Positions 27,620-37,009 are shown, counted from the stretch's first letter. The stretch is DNA of 64,000 bases from an uncultured Prevotellaceae bacterium (GCA_902782305.1 CACZMV010000008.1:1-64000); one strand, 5' to 3'. A program made the numbers and translations. Notes: generated from the letters alone by a model not told the origin.

Positions 27620-28695
27620 AACAGGTTTCCCCAAGGGTAACTGCCAGGTTTGAGCGTCACGAGTGTTCCATTCGTGGCGCTCATTTGTACCACTCCAGGA
27701 GCAATCTGTCGTTCTATCTGAAATTCTGTCCAATTAAGTGCTTGCAATGTGGCCCATGCAGTAGCACCACCTTCTATGATAAGGTGGTCAGGGCGATGTT
27801 CGCTAACTAATCGCTTAGCCATCTGAGCCATTACAGAGCGTAGGTGGACAGCAACCTCTTTTCCAGTACGATGGGTGTGGGGGATGGTGAGGATGATGCT
27901 GTGTAGCTGGGAATAAGCTTCCGTATTCCAAAGATTGAGATTATCGGAACCGTCATAGATGTCGCGAGGCATGGGCGAAATAGGAATGCCGATGTTCAAT
28001 GCTTTGCTTTGGGTAGAACCACAGAGGATGAGGGTGCTGCTCTTCTCACGATGGATGATAGGTGTGGGGTGTTTGGCGATGGATTTTTTTAATCGCCCAC
28101 ACCCCATACTTATCATCCCACTAAACAGATCAGCTGCTCCAGCGAAGATGGTCTTGCCATCGTTGTATTGCTGAATGACCTTACGGATATCATCCTCACT
28201 CTCTGCATCAGGCATGATGATGCCTTTTGCCTCTGCATCAGGGAAACGTTCTCTAAGTACAGAGGTCTTGGCAGGGAACTCTGGGTCGAACGAGAAGTCT
28301 GTCTCATGGATGGGTACATTATTAATATAATATACTCCATTTCGAATGGTGCGACCCTTTGATGGGTTAGCAGGCAAGTATACACAACGCAGAGCCCCCG
28401 TTGCCTCCATCAGTGCCTGCAATTCTGCAACAACATGTCCGCGAAGGGCTGAATCGGTCTTTTTGAAAATGGCTGATGGCTGATGGCTGAGAGCTGAGGC
28501 GATACGGTGGGTTTCGGCAATAGCCTCCACCTCACTCATGGAGCGAGTGTCCGTAGCAATGACGGTGGTCCCGTCCGTTGCCACATTACAGCAACTCACA
28601 GAACTACTGCAAACTAATCGGACGTCAGCACCATGAGAAAAAGCGATGCCCGCTATCTCTGCAGCTCCCGTTATGTCATCAGCTATGACAATCAT
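27616..28695 (-). CDS. Four-carbon acid sugar kinase family protein (DUF1537)
   Basis: 359 aa, shorter than the usual 400-430. N-terminus [26 protein letters not shown] is the family signature; [12 protein letters not shown] is the substrate region; [16 protein letters not shown] and [11 protein letters not shown] mark the C-terminal ATP domain. Characterised members phosphorylate D-threonate, D-erythronate or similar acids at O-4. The adjacent PdxA-like dehydrogenase is the usual partner. Start overlaps the PdxA stop (ATGA). Last gene of its operon. Confidence 0.88.
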   Translation of the reverse strand: MIVIADDITGAAEIAGIAFSHGADVRLVCSSSVSCCNVATDGTTVIATDTRSMSEVEAIAETHRIASALSHQPSAIFKKTDSALRGHVVAELQALMEATGALRCVYLPANPSKGRTIRNGVYYINNVPIHETDFSFDPEFPAKTSVLRERFPDAEAKGIIMPDAESEDDIRKVIQQYNDGKTIFAGAADLFSGMISMGCGRLKKSIAKHPTPIIHREKSSTLILCGSTQSKALNIGIPISPMPRDIYDGSDNLNLWNTEAYSQLHSIILTIPHTHRTGKEVAVHLRSVMAQMAKRLVSEHRPDHLIIEGGATAWATLQALNWTEFQIERQIAPGVVQMSATNGTLVTLKPGSYPWGNLF

Positions 28696-29729
28696 TCCTT
28701 GATGCCTAAACGGTATTTTGCCATTCTTGTTGCATAGTCTATCGACAATGTCATAGCACTATCGTTGGCAATGCCCTTGCCTGCTACATCAAAAGCAGTG
28801 CCATGATCCACGCTGACACGGATGATGGGCAGACCTAAAGTAATGTTCACTCCAGAGGCACTCTCCATCTTGCCCGTTTCCTTGTTCCAGTTGAAGGCAC
28901 ACACTTTCAAGGGGATATGTCCTTGGTCGTGATACATAGCTACGCAACCATCAAACTTTCCGCATTTGGCTTTAGCGAAGATGCTGTCGGGTGGTACAGG
29001 ACCCTCCACATCGAAACCACGCTGTTGCAACTCCTCAATGGCAGGAATAATCTCCTGGGCCTCTTCGTAGCCGAACATTCCATTCTCACTAGAGTGAGGA
29101 TTCAGTCCTGCCACACCGATATGGGGCTTCTCAATGCCAAACTGCTTGCAGGCATCATCAATCAGTTCCACACATTCAATAACACGAGCCTTCTTCACCA
29201 AGTCGCAGGCCTTACGCAAGGGAACATGTGTTGACACGTGGATGACGCGGATGTTTTCATCTGCCAACATCATAGCATACTTCTTGGTGTTGGTGAAGGT
29301 GGCATAGATCTCTGTATGTCCGTCGTAATGGTGACCAGCCAGGTTCAGTGCCTCCTTGTTCAAAGGAGCCGTAACGGTGCCATCTACCTCGTTAGCCATA
29401 GCCAGTTCGATGGCTTTCTTAATGTATTGGAAAGCAGCGTTGCCACATTGAGCCTGAACTTTGCCAAACTCAAAGGTTGAAAGATCGACGCATTTCAAGT
29501 CGAGTACATCAATGGTGCCAAACTCAAATTTGGCCTCTTTCACGTTTTGAACAGCATTAATCTTTAGGTCAAATCCTAGCAACTTTACGGCCTCCTGCAT
29601 GATGGCCGCATCGCCAGTAACGATGGGGCGACATTTTTCGTAAGTCTCTTTTCTGTTTAGGGCGCGAACGGTAATCTCAGGACCAATGCCTGCAGGGTCG
29701 CCCATTGTGATAGCTAATATTGGTTTCAT
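28692..29729 (-). CDS. PdxA/PdxA2 family 4-phosphate dehydrogenase
   Basis: 345 aa from the ATG giving MKPILAITMGDPAGIGPE, the family N-terminus; upstream in-frame codons overlap the neighbouring gene. Also VTAPLNKEALNLAGHHYDGHTE and AMYHDQGHIPLKV (metal-binding His/Asp). PdxA proper makes pyridoxal precursors; next to a DUF1537 kinase the PdxA2 role is likelier: NAD-dependent oxidation and decarboxylation of a four-carbon acid 4-phosphate to DHAP. That choice is inferred from context. Confidence 0.9.
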   Translation of the reverse strand: MKPILAITMGDPAGIGPEITVRALNRKETYEKCRPIVTGDAAIMQEAVKLLGFDLKINAVQNVKEAKFEFGTIDVLDLKCVDLSTFEFGKVQAQCGNAAFQYIKKAIELAMANEVDGTVTAPLNKEALNLAGHHYDGHTEIYATFTNTKKYAMMLADENIRVIHVSTHVPLRKACDLVKKARVIECVELIDDACKQFGIEKPHIGVAGLNPHSSENGMFGYEEAQEIIPAIEELQQRGFDVEGPVPPDSIFAKAKCGKFDGCVAMYHDQGHIPLKVCAFNWNKETGKMESASGVNITLGLPIIRVSVDHGTAFDVAGKGIANDSAMTLSIDYATRMAKYRLGIKE

Positions 29730-29730
29730 A

Positions 29731-30876
29731 TTAATAAAGGCTATTGTAAATATCGCGAGCATCTTGCTCAGTTACTTCTCTCGGATTGTTCTTCAGCAGA
29801 CGCTGTACCTGCATAGCGGCTTTGGCCATACCATCGACAGCTGTCTGGGGAATGCCTAAGTCGGTCAACTTCTTGGGAATGCCGACAGCATCAGCCAATT
29901 GATAGATGAAATCTACACCACGCTGGGCGGTTTCTTCGTCATTCTTACCTGGCTGACATCCTAAGGCAATAGCTACCTCAGCATGGCGCTTGATGTTAGC
30001 GGGCATATTGAATTTCATGACGCTGGGCAAGAGTATGGCATTCGACAGTCCATGGGGAATGTGGAACTCGCCCCCCAACGGATAGCTCAGTGCATGAACA
30101 GCTGCCGTATTGACTGGACCCAGGCAGAGTCCGCCATAGAGTGAACCAAAGGCTAATGCCTCGCGAGCCTCCTGGTCTTGTCCGTTCTTCACGGCTTTCT
30201 CCAAATTAGCTGCAATCAGACGGATGCCTTGCAGGGCATAGATATCCACAGAGGGATGTGCAAACTTGTTGGTATAAGCTTCAATACAATGCGTCAGAGC
30301 ATCCATACCCGTATCTGCTGTCACCTTGGCAGGAACAGTCCACGTCAGTTTGGGGTCAACATAAGCCACGTCGGCGATGAGGAAAGACGACACGATGCCC
30401 TTCTTCAGATGGTCGCGTTCGTCCAACAAGATTGCATTAGGCGACACCTCAGAACCCGTTCCAGCTGTGGTGGGCAGACAGGCAAACCAGAGTCCTTTCT
30501 GCTTGATGAATCCTGTTCCAAAGCAGTCCTCCACTTGCTGGTCACTATTGATAAAGGCTGCAATCAACTTCGTCACATCGAGTACGGAACCACCTCCTAC
30601 GCCAACTACACTGTCAGCCTTGAATTGTCGAGCCACCTCCAAAATCTTCTTGAAATCGTTGACGGTAGGCTCTGCCACAATGTCCTGGAATACCTCAATG
30701 TTGACGCCAGCACTTTTCAGTTCTGCCAGTGTGTCTTCTATGAGTGGACGGATAGGGGGGGCTGTCAGTACGAAGAGGCGCTGGAGTCCCATTTTCTTGT
30801 AATCTTCTACTAATGTCTGGATGCAGCCTGTGCCAAACACAATTTTCTGCGGCTGCAAAAGTGTTATTTGTTTCAT
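29731..30876 (-). CDS. Iron-containing alcohol dehydrogenase
   Basis: 381 aa. Type III ADH: VGVGGGSVLDVTKLIA (NAD binding), LPTTAGTGSEVSPNAI, and the metal-binding motif ALSYPLGGEFHIPHGLSNAILLP. Works on a small alcohol/aldehyde or hydroxy-acid of unknown identity. Sits one base before the pdxA-like gene and 4 bp after the symporter gene. Confidence 0.93.
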   Translation of the reverse strand: MKQITLLQPQKIVFGTGCIQTLVEDYKKMGLQRLFVLTAPPIRPLIEDTLAELKSAGVNIEVFQDIVAEPTVNDFKKILEVARQFKADSVVGVGGGSVLDVTKLIAAFINSDQQVEDCFGTGFIKQKGLWFACLPTTAGTGSEVSPNAILLDERDHLKKGIVSSFLIADVAYVDPKLTWTVPAKVTADTGMDALTHCIEAYTNKFAHPSVDIYALQGIRLIAANLEKAVKNGQDQEAREALAFGSLYGGLCLGPVNTAAVHALSYPLGGEFHIPHGLSNAILLPSVMKFNMPANIKRHAEVAIALGCQPGKNDEETAQRGVDFIYQLADAVGIPKKLTDLGIPQTAVDGMAKAAMQVQRLLKNNPREVTEQDARDIYNSLY

Positions 30877-30880
30877 ATCC

Positions 30881-32437
30881 TTATTGTGCTTTTTTCTTAT
30901 CTTCTAAATATCCGTAAATCGTTAACTCCTTGTCAGCCAGCGGGGTCTTGAAGAAGTAGCTGGCTACATAGCCTACCACAAGGACGATGAGATGGCTATA
31001 TACACCTAACATATATTTATGGTGGGTAAAGTTCCAGTCGCCCAAGTCGAGCAATGTTTCCTTGATTCCAGTTCCATGAATGTCAACCTTTGTGGAGGTC
31101 AGAACAGCATAGGCGGTATAGAGTACAGCTGCCGCAATGCCGATGTAGAGGCCCTGCTTGTTGGCACGACGACTGAACAGACCGAGAATAAAGATGCCCA
31201 CGATGCCTGCAGAGAAGATGGCATAGAGTGAGAACAGGGCACCTAGCACACCTTCGCCTCCCCAGAAAATATAAAGGCAAGCCACACCAATGGCTCCAAT
31301 GCCAGCCAAAACCACCATCCATTTGCCAAAGCGCAACTGTTGTTGGTCGGTAGCCTCTTTGCGGAAACGCTTGTAGTAATCCTGTACGGCAATGGCAGAG
31401 AGGCAGTTCAGGTCTGAGTCCAACGACGAGATAGCTGCTGCTGCCAAGGCTGCAATGATGAGTCCGCGAATGCCGACGGGCAATTCATGGGCGATGAAGT
31501 AGGGGAATACCTCGTCGGCTTTGATTCCTTCAGGCAACAAGGGGGCACCTTGAGCATGATAATAGGCAAACAGGGCTGTGCCAATGAACATGAACAGTGC
31601 CCAGATGGGAACACTCATCAGCACACCGATGTAGGCTGCCTTCTTGGCCTCGTGGTCGTTTTTGGCAGCCAGATAACGCTGTACGATGGTCTGGTCGGTA
31701 CCATACTTCTGCAAGGCATAGAAGATACCGTTGAGCACCATCACGATAAACGTCAGTTGTGTCAAGTCCCAGTCGTAGGGTCCAAAGCTAATCTTGCTGT
31801 ATTCTGAGGCAATACGGAAGGTTTCTGCAGGACCACCATCAATGCCGAACAGTAGGATGCCGATGCAGATAATGCCGCCACCAATGAGGAGGAATCCCTG
31901 TGCTACGTCCATCCAGACAATAGCCTCCATACCACCAAACAGTGTCAGGATAATGATGGTGATGCCCAACACAATCACGATGCTATAGATATTGATGTTG
32001 AGGAATGTCGCCAATGCCATTGAGACAAGGAAGAATACCGTTCCTGCCTTGGAGAAATGGCCTAGGGTAAAGGCAAACGAGCTATACAGACGGGCAAAGA
32101 GTCCGAAACGGCGCTCGAAATATTCGTACGTGCTCAATCGGATAACCTTACGGAACAAGGGAACGATAATACCAATAAGAGCCAGCAGTACGATGGGCAC
32201 CATCAGTCCCTGCACCAACAGAATCCAGTTGCCTGCATAGGCGGCGCCAGGGTAGGCAAGAAACGTCACACTCGAAATCAGTGTGGCGAAAATCGAGATG
32301 CCCACTGCCCAGGCAGGAATTTTTCCGCCTCCTGCAAAGTATTGCGACGTGTCCTTCTGCTTGTGGGCAAAGTACATGCCCACGACGATAGCAGCGGCTA
32401 TCGACAAAATGACGATGATATAGTCTATGATGTGCAT
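30881..32437 (-). CDS. Sodium:solute symporter (SSS family)
   Basis: 518 aa, about 13-14 transmembrane helices. SSS features: N-terminal DYIIVILSIAAAIVVGMYFAHKQKDTSQYFAGGGKIPAW, GGMEAIVWMDVAQGFLLIGG, and ISSLDSDLNCLSAIAVQDYY in the sodium-site helix. Probably imports the acid or sugar acid metabolised by the flanking enzymes. The substrate is not readable. Confidence 0.92.
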   Translation of the reverse strand: MHIIDYIIVILSIAAAIVVGMYFAHKQKDTSQYFAGGGKIPAWAVGISIFATLISSVTFLAYPGAAYAGNWILLVQGLMVPIVLLALIGIIVPLFRKVIRLSTYEYFERRFGLFARLYSSFAFTLGHFSKAGTVFFLVSMALATFLNINIYSIVIVLGITIIILTLFGGMEAIVWMDVAQGFLLIGGGIICIGILLFGIDGGPAETFRIASEYSKISFGPYDWDLTQLTFIVMVLNGIFYALQKYGTDQTIVQRYLAAKNDHEAKKAAYIGVLMSVPIWALFMFIGTALFAYYHAQGAPLLPEGIKADEVFPYFIAHELPVGIRGLIIAALAAAAISSLDSDLNCLSAIAVQDYYKRFRKEATDQQQLRFGKWMVVLAGIGAIGVACLYIFWGGEGVLGALFSLYAIFSAGIVGIFILGLFSRRANKQGLYIGIAAAVLYTAYAVLTSTKVDIHGTGIKETLLDLGDWNFTHHKYMLGVYSHLIVLVVGYVASYFFKTPLADKELTIYGYLEDKKKAQ

Positions 32438-32464
32438 GGTGTGAAACGTTTGTTCGTTGTAGAC

Positions 32465-33349
32465 TTAAAGCTGATCCTTGATGGCTTGCTCTTCGGCAGC
32501 GCTAAGTCTGGTCAGTGGCATCAACATCCATGGCTCACAAAGTCCCTTGGTCTGCATCATCACCTTCAACGCTGTAAGGCTCTGTCCGAGGGTACGGTCT
32601 TTTTGGTATATCTTCGCAATCTCGTTAGTCTCATCCTGCAAACGGTTGGCTGTTGCCATATCGCCAGCCACAGCAGCATCGAATAATTGCTGGAACATCT
32701 CAGGCACGAAGTTGCCCGTAGAGGGCACAATGCCGTTGCCACCCAGTTCCAGAGAGTGAGCCGACTGTGCTGCCCATCCGCAGAAGTAAGCGAAGTCATC
32801 ATGTGTCTTGGTGATCTCAATACACTGGGCCATACGCTCCAAGTCGCGCTCTGAATCCTTCAGTCCCACGATGTTGGGATGATCAGCCAATTTCTTGATG
32901 ATATCCACAGGAATAGACATGTGGGTGGTTGCCAAGATGTTATAGAGCATCAGCGGACCTGTGATGCAATCTGCCAGTGTCTTGTAATACTCGTACATCT
33001 GGTCTGGGGTCAGTGCATAGTAGGTGGGCAATGTTGCCACAATGACATCTGCACCCAATGCCGTGTAAATCTCAGCTTGGCGCACCTGCTCAGCGAAGCA
33101 GTTGCCCGTCAGACCTGCATAAATCAGAATACGTCCGTTGGCAGCTTTGACAGCCGTTTCCACAAACAACTGTCCGTCAGCCTGGCTAACGCTGTTGCCC
33201 TCACCTGTGGTTCCCATCAGCAGGGGCGATACTTTATTCTGTGCAAAGAAATCAATGATACGCTGAACGGCCTCAGTGTCCAGTCGTCCATCCTGAGTGA
33301 CGGGGGTAACCATTGGCACCACCACGCCGCGATACTGGCTATTATTCAT
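32465..33349 (-). CDS. Dihydrodipicolinate synthase family aldolase, substrate unknown
   Basis: 294 aa TIM-barrel, class I aldolase. GTTGE motif at 46-50, Tyr136 and the Schiff-base Lys164 (VGLKDS). The usual YNxP after the catalytic Tyr is YNILATTHM here, so it is neither a standard DapA nor a sialic acid lyase. Family members cleave 2-keto-3-deoxy acids to pyruvate plus an aldehyde; with the ADH next door the aldehyde could be reduced or oxidised. First gene of the operon; another gene is likely the true dapA. Confidence 0.88.
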   Translation of the reverse strand: MNNSQYRGVVVPMVTPVTQDGRLDTEAVQRIIDFFAQNKVSPLLMGTTGEGNSVSQADGQLFVETAVKAANGRILIYAGLTGNCFAEQVRQAEIYTALGADVIVATLPTYYALTPDQMYEYYKTLADCITGPLMLYNILATTHMSIPVDIIKKLADHPNIVGLKDSERDLERMAQCIEITKTHDDFAYFCGWAAQSAHSLELGGNGIVPSTGNFVPEMFQQLFDAAVAGDMATANRLQDETNEIAKIYQKDRTLGQSLTALKVMMQTKGLCEPWMLMPLTRLSAAEEQAIKDQL

Positions 33350-33403
33350 AAGTCTCTATTATTTTTGATTCGTATACATTATTTATTATAAAGACGCATA
33401 ACA

Positions 33404-33417
33404 ATGACAAAAGTCAT
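33404..33417. promoter_or_regulatory. Candidate operator TGAC-AAAA-GTCA
   Basis: Perfect dyad ATGACAAAAGTCAT in the gap between the minus-strand catabolic operon and plus-strand trkH. It lies 55 nt before the aldolase start. No TAnnTTTG was found for the operon, so this may be a regulator-dependent promoter. Tentative. Confidence 0.35.
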
Positions 33418-33495
33418 CATTGACGATTATACCTTTTTCTATAGGATTATCTATAATAAATCCATGATAAAGTATAGCATTTAAAATATTTTTTG

Positions 33496-33503
33496 TATCT
33501 TTG
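33496..33503 (+). promoter_or_regulatory. -7 element of trkH-trkA promoter
   Basis: TATCTTTG on the plus strand, 25 nt before the trkH ATG. No good TTTG at the expected distance. Confidence 0.55.
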
Positions 33504-33528
33504 CCGTCAAACTATAGATATCAACAAT

Positions 33529-35370
33529 ATGAAGAAATCATGGCCTAGGCATTATACTCTCTATCATAAGAAGTATGTGGCACCGTGTATCAACATGGCC
33601 TTAAAGGTGTTTTCCTTTATGGCTGACGTTGCTGCCCTGTGTATATTTGTAGGTGCCATCCTGGAATTTGGCTTTGATTTGTCGGAAGAACTGGTAAATG
33701 AGTTAAACCTTGTCTATTTCTGGGCATGGAACATGTTTCTGATAGAGCGTGTCAGTCATCTGCTTCTGACTAAACGTGGACGAAGAAAAACAGCATATAA
33801 TTTCTTGGGATGGACTATCAATGGGCTATTGACGCTGACACTGATTCCTATTTTTATTGAATTCTTTGCTATTGACGACAGTATCGGTGTGATGAGGATA
33901 TTGGGCAACAGGACGTTTCATCTGTTGGTGCTGTTCCTGATTTCTGTCATTGAACTTTCCGACGCGGTCATTACCTCGCTAGGAAAAAAATCTAATCCAG
34001 CCCTGATGATGGCTGTCAGTTTCATGTTCATCATCTTAGTGGGCTCAGGTGTACTACTGATGCCCCGTTGTGTCCAACCAGAAGTCCACCTCTCTTGGAT
34101 TGATTCGCTGTTCACGGCTACCAGTGCTGTTTGTGTGACAGGTCTCACTACCATTGACGTGCCCAGTACGTTTACCTGTTTAGGACAATTGGTGGTCATG
34201 TTGCTTATCCAGGTGGGAGGACTGGGCGTGATGACCATCACCAGTTTCTTCGCCCTCTTCTTCATGGGAAACACGAGCATCTACAACCAGATGCAGGTGC
34301 AAGACATGGTGAGCTCTAAGTCGCTGGCCTCGCTATGGTCTACTTTGCTTAATATCTTTGGCTTCACCGCATTTCTGGAACTTGCAGGTGCGGTGGGCAT
34401 CTTTTTAAACATACACGACACCATAGGTTTGGACGTTCGCCATGAGTTGTTCTTCAGCGTGTTCCATTCCGTATCGGCATTCTGTAATGCTGGCTTCTCC
34501 AACTATCAGGAGGGTGTGGGTGCCCACGTTCTGATGACGGGCCACTGCTGGCTGTACGTCATTCTTGCGCTCCTGATAATATTAGGAGGTATAGGCTATC
34601 CTGTGTTGGTAAACTTGAAGGGTGCAGTACTTAAACATGTGAAAGTAGTATGGAAGTGGATAAGAGGGCAGCACTATGCCAGTCTTAGCATTCCAAACCT
34701 GTTCGACCTGAACACAAAGATAGTGCTGCGAACTACTGCTGTACTGATAGTGCTTGGTACAGTACTTATTGCTTATTTTGAGTGGGACAATACGTTTGGT
34801 GGTATGCGGATACATGAAAAACTGGTTCAGGCATTTTTCAATGCCGTCAGTCCTCGTACGGCAGGTTTTATCAGTGTGAATCTGAACAGTATGTGCATCC
34901 AGTCCGTCTTTATCTATACGATACTGATGTGGATAGGTGGTGCGTCTCAGTCAACGGCTGGTGGCGTGAAGGTCAACGCCTTTGCAGTAGCCATCCTCAA
35001 CATCCGCTCCATCCTTCGTGGCACCACACGTGTGGAATTTGCAGGACGTGAACTGTCCACCGACTCCATCCGTCGTGCCAATGCGGCAGTCATCACCAGC
35101 ATCATCGTGCTGGCTTTCTTCGTATTCTTCGTTACTCTTAGCGATCCGCAATTGCCCTTGAAAGCCATCGTCTTCGAGTGTGTATCAGCCTTCGGAACGG
35201 TAGGCTCATCATTAGGCATTACTTCTGAAATGCATGATACCAGCAAAATACTGATAGTGCTGCTGATGTTCATTGGTCGTGTGGGCGTGGTAACGTTGGC
35301 ACAGGGACTATTGAAACAGTATAAGAACCAGAATTATAAATTACCTCAAGACAATATTACCATATCATGA
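33529..35370 (+). CDS. TrkH/KtrB-type potassium uptake channel subunit
   Basis: 613 aa from the ATG giving MKKSWPRHYTLYHKK; 12 upstream in-frame codons cross the promoter. An N-terminal extension of about four helices precedes four P-loop repeats: TSAVCVTGLTTIDV, VSAFCNAGFSNY, VSPRTAGFISVNL and VSAFGTVGSSLGI, each with the filter glycine. Works with the NAD-binding subunit encoded next. Confidence 0.93.
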   Translation: MKKSWPRHYTLYHKKYVAPCINMALKVFSFMADVAALCIFVGAILEFGFDLSEELVNELNLVYFWAWNMFLIERVSHLLLTKRGRRKTAYNFLGWTINGLLTLTLIPIFIEFFAIDDSIGVMRILGNRTFHLLVLFLISVIELSDAVITSLGKKSNPALMMAVSFMFIILVGSGVLLMPRCVQPEVHLSWIDSLFTATSAVCVTGLTTIDVPSTFTCLGQLVVMLLIQVGGLGVMTITSFFALFFMGNTSIYNQMQVQDMVSSKSLASLWSTLLNIFGFTAFLELAGAVGIFLNIHDTIGLDVRHELFFSVFHSVSAFCNAGFSNYQEGVGAHVLMTGHCWLYVILALLIILGGIGYPVLVNLKGAVLKHVKVVWKWIRGQHYASLSIPNLFDLNTKIVLRTTAVLIVLGTVLIAYFEWDNTFGGMRIHEKLVQAFFNAVSPRTAGFISVNLNSMCIQSVFIYTILMWIGGASQSTAGGVKVNAFAVAILNIRSILRGTTRVEFAGRELSTDSIRRANAAVITSIIVLAFFVFFVTLSDPQLPLKAIVFECVSAFGTVGSSLGITSEMHDTSKILIVLLMFIGRVGVVTLAQGLLKQYKNQNYKLPQDNITIS

Positions 35371-36053
35371 AGTGTATTATTATCGGATTAGGAACCTACG
35401 GCAGAGTACTGGCAGACGAAATGTCTGCCCTGGGCCATGAGGTCATAGCCGCTGACAGCGACGCCAGCCGTGTAGAGAGAGTAAAAGACATCTGTGATGC
35501 CGCGTTTCAGATTGATGCCTGTGACGAACTGGCCCTTAACGTGCTGCCATTAAAGAAAGTCGACGTGACCATAGTGGCAATTGGCAGTAATCTGGGGGCC
35601 TCCGTCCGCGTCGTGGCGCTATTGAAGAAACTAGGAGTGGAACACATCTATGCACGTGCCAACGACTATGTGCACAAGAGCATCCTACAGGCGTTTGATA
35701 TCGAGAAGATATTGATTCCTGAAGAGCGTGCAGCCCGTTCGCTGGTGCGTCAGATGGAGTTGGGGGTGAAGACCGATCTCTTTCGTGTAGATGACACGTA
35801 TTGCGTCTATAAATTCCATATTCCTGAGAAATTCGTCGGACTCCGCGCCAATGAGCTTCATCTCTACGAGAACTTTCGTTTGAAAATCATCGCCATTAGG
35901 AAAAGCGAAAGGGTGCTGAACTTCACAGGCATCGAGTATAACAACTCCATCGTTGTCAACACCACAGAAAACAATCTGATAATGGAAGCTAGCGACGTGC
36001 TGGTGTGTTACGGCAAGGAGTCGGATTTCAGGAAACTCTGTCGATCATTATAA
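35367..36053 (+). CDS. TrkA/KtrA potassium channel regulatory subunit
   Basis: 228 aa. RCK-N Rossmann domain (CIIIGLGTYGRVLADEMSALGHEVIAADSD) followed by an RCK-C domain (about 140-225). A single RCK pair, so KtrA-like rather than the double-length TrkA. Starts in an ATGA overlap with trkH, as expected for subunits of one complex. Acts on the cytoplasmic face and gates with nucleotide. Confidence 0.93.
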   Translation: MKCIIIGLGTYGRVLADEMSALGHEVIAADSDASRVERVKDICDAAFQIDACDELALNVLPLKKVDVTIVAIGSNLGASVRVVALLKKLGVEHIYARANDYVHKSILQAFDIEKILIPEERAARSLVRQMELGVKTDLFRVDDTYCVYKFHIPEKFVGLRANELHLYENFRLKIIAIRKSERVLNFTGIEYNNSIVVNTTENNLIMEASDVLVCYGKESDFRKLCRSL

Positions 36054-36057
36054 TTCG

Positions 36058-36079
36058 TGCAGACCACCACAGGTCTGCA
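36058..36079 (+). terminator. Candidate terminator after trkA-like gene
   Basis: TGCAGACC (36058-36065) pairs with GGTCTGCA (36072-36079), followed by TGATTTCTATCT. The stem is good but the T-run is weak. Confidence 0.5.
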
Positions 36080-36124
36080 TGATTTCTATCTAATTCCTCA
36101 ACTTGTTCCTTATCTTCTGGATGA

Positions 36125-36150
36125 ATTTCAGCAGTATTATTTGCTGAAAT
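36125..36150. promoter_or_regulatory. 26-bp dyad overlapping the HU-gene -33 box
   Basis: ATTTCAGCA (36125-36133) and TGCTGAAAT (36142-36150) form a perfect 9-bp inverted repeat with an 8-bp centre. It overlaps the TTTG -33 box (36140-36143), which suits a repressor operator; no T-run follows, so a terminator is less likely. Confidence 0.5.
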
Positions 36151-36171
36151 CAAAAGAAAAATGTATCTTTG
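36140..36171 (+). promoter_or_regulatory. Promoter of the HU-like gene
   Basis: TTTG (36140-36143), 20-nt spacer, TATCTTTG (36164-36171). Transcription would start around 36177, so the 21-bp repeats are transcribed as a leader of about 150 nt. Confidence 0.75.
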
Positions 36172-36176
36172 CAACG

Positions 36177-36280
36177 TGAAAAGTTATGTTTACGGCCTGT
36201 GAACATAAGTTTAACGTCGGTGAACATAAGTACAAGGGCGGTGAACATAAGTTTACGGCGCATGAACATAAAATATATAG
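36177..36280. repeat. Array of 21-bp direct repeats in the HU-gene leader
   Basis: TGAACATAAG begins at 36200, 36221 and 36242, and TGAACATAAA at 36263: exactly 21-bp spacing. Full units read TGAACATAAGTTTA followed by a C/G-rich CGGCG part. A diverged unit precedes at 36177-36199. Spacing equals two helical turns, so bound proteins would face one side. The rest of the gap to 36328 is A/T-rich. Confidence 0.85.
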
Positions 36281-36328
36281 AATAGAAAAGAATAATAAGT
36301 AGAATAATCATAAATAATAGAATAAAAA

Positions 36329-36976
36329 ATGGCAAATTTCGTATTACAGGAACTTCCAGAGGAGATGAGTGAGGGCAAAAAATTGGTATTTCCAAAGATG
36401 CAGACCTACTCGCTGCACGACTATGAGACTGTTATCAAACACATGCGTACCTACGCAGGAAGCATCAGCGACGGACTGATCCGAGCTGTCTTCGATGCAC
36501 TGGTATCGACCATGCAGAGTTGGATGCCTTTGGGACACAGTATCAAGATCGACGGACTGGGCGTATTCTCTTTGTCCTTAGGGTTCGACACGTCTACACC
36601 TTCGGAAAAAGACATTTCACAGAAGCAAGATGGCGAGGGTCCCAAAACGAAATACAGGCATGTGTGCATCAAAGGCATCAATTTCAAACCTGATGCGGAG
36701 TTGCTGAAGGAGATGAACAAAGTGGCTTCTTTCGACCGCGTCAGTACAGATGTTGTCGTTCCCAGGAAGTGCAAGTACAGTCGTGAAGAGCGTCTGGAAA
36801 AGGCAAAAGCCATCATCTGCGCGTATGGATACATGACTCTTACCGACTATGCTTTGGCTACTGAGCAGTCGAGATCAGCAGCTTCGAATGATCTCAAGCG
36901 GCTGGTGGCTGATGCTGATTCAGGTATCACCACTCGCGGTAGCCATTCGCATAAGGTTTGGGTAGCAATAAAATAA
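36329..36976 (+). CDS. HU-like DNA-binding protein with C-terminal helix-turn-helix-like region
   Basis: 215 aa. The N-terminal 130 residues match the Bacteroidetes HU-related type (ISDGLIRAVFDALVSTMQSWMPLGHSIKIDGLGVFSLSL). A C-terminal part (SREERLEKAKAIICAYGYMTLTDYALATEQSRSAASNDLKRLV) looks like a winged-helix or HTH fold. Canonical HU is about 90 aa, so this is the long class, role unknown. The regulatory leader above suggests controlled, perhaps self-controlled, expression. Confidence 0.8.
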   Translation: MANFVLQELPEEMSEGKKLVFPKMQTYSLHDYETVIKHMRTYAGSISDGLIRAVFDALVSTMQSWMPLGHSIKIDGLGVFSLSLGFDTSTPSEKDISQKQDGEGPKTKYRHVCIKGINFKPDAELLKEMNKVASFDRVSTDVVVPRKCKYSREERLEKAKAIICAYGYMTLTDYALATEQSRSAASNDLKRLVADADSGITTRGSHSHKVWVAIK

Positions 36977-37009
36977 AAAAAGAGGTGCAGATTCAACGTC
37001 TGCACCTCT
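36972..37009 (-). terminator. Terminator of dnaK
   Basis: AGAGGTGCAGA (36981-36991) pairs with TCTGCACCTCT (36999-37009). On the minus strand the stem runs into a T-rich tract (36972-36980). It lies 25 nt downstream of the dnaK stop and may also end the convergent HU transcript. Confidence 0.8.

Noticed and set aside
36177..36280. 21-bp repeats as a CRISPR array
   Set aside because: No spacers between units; the repeats are contiguous, and no cas genes are present.
36150..36395. Minus-strand frame with repeated LMFT residues
   Set aside because: Translation of the 21-bp repeat array (21 is a multiple of three, so the frame stays open); not a gene.
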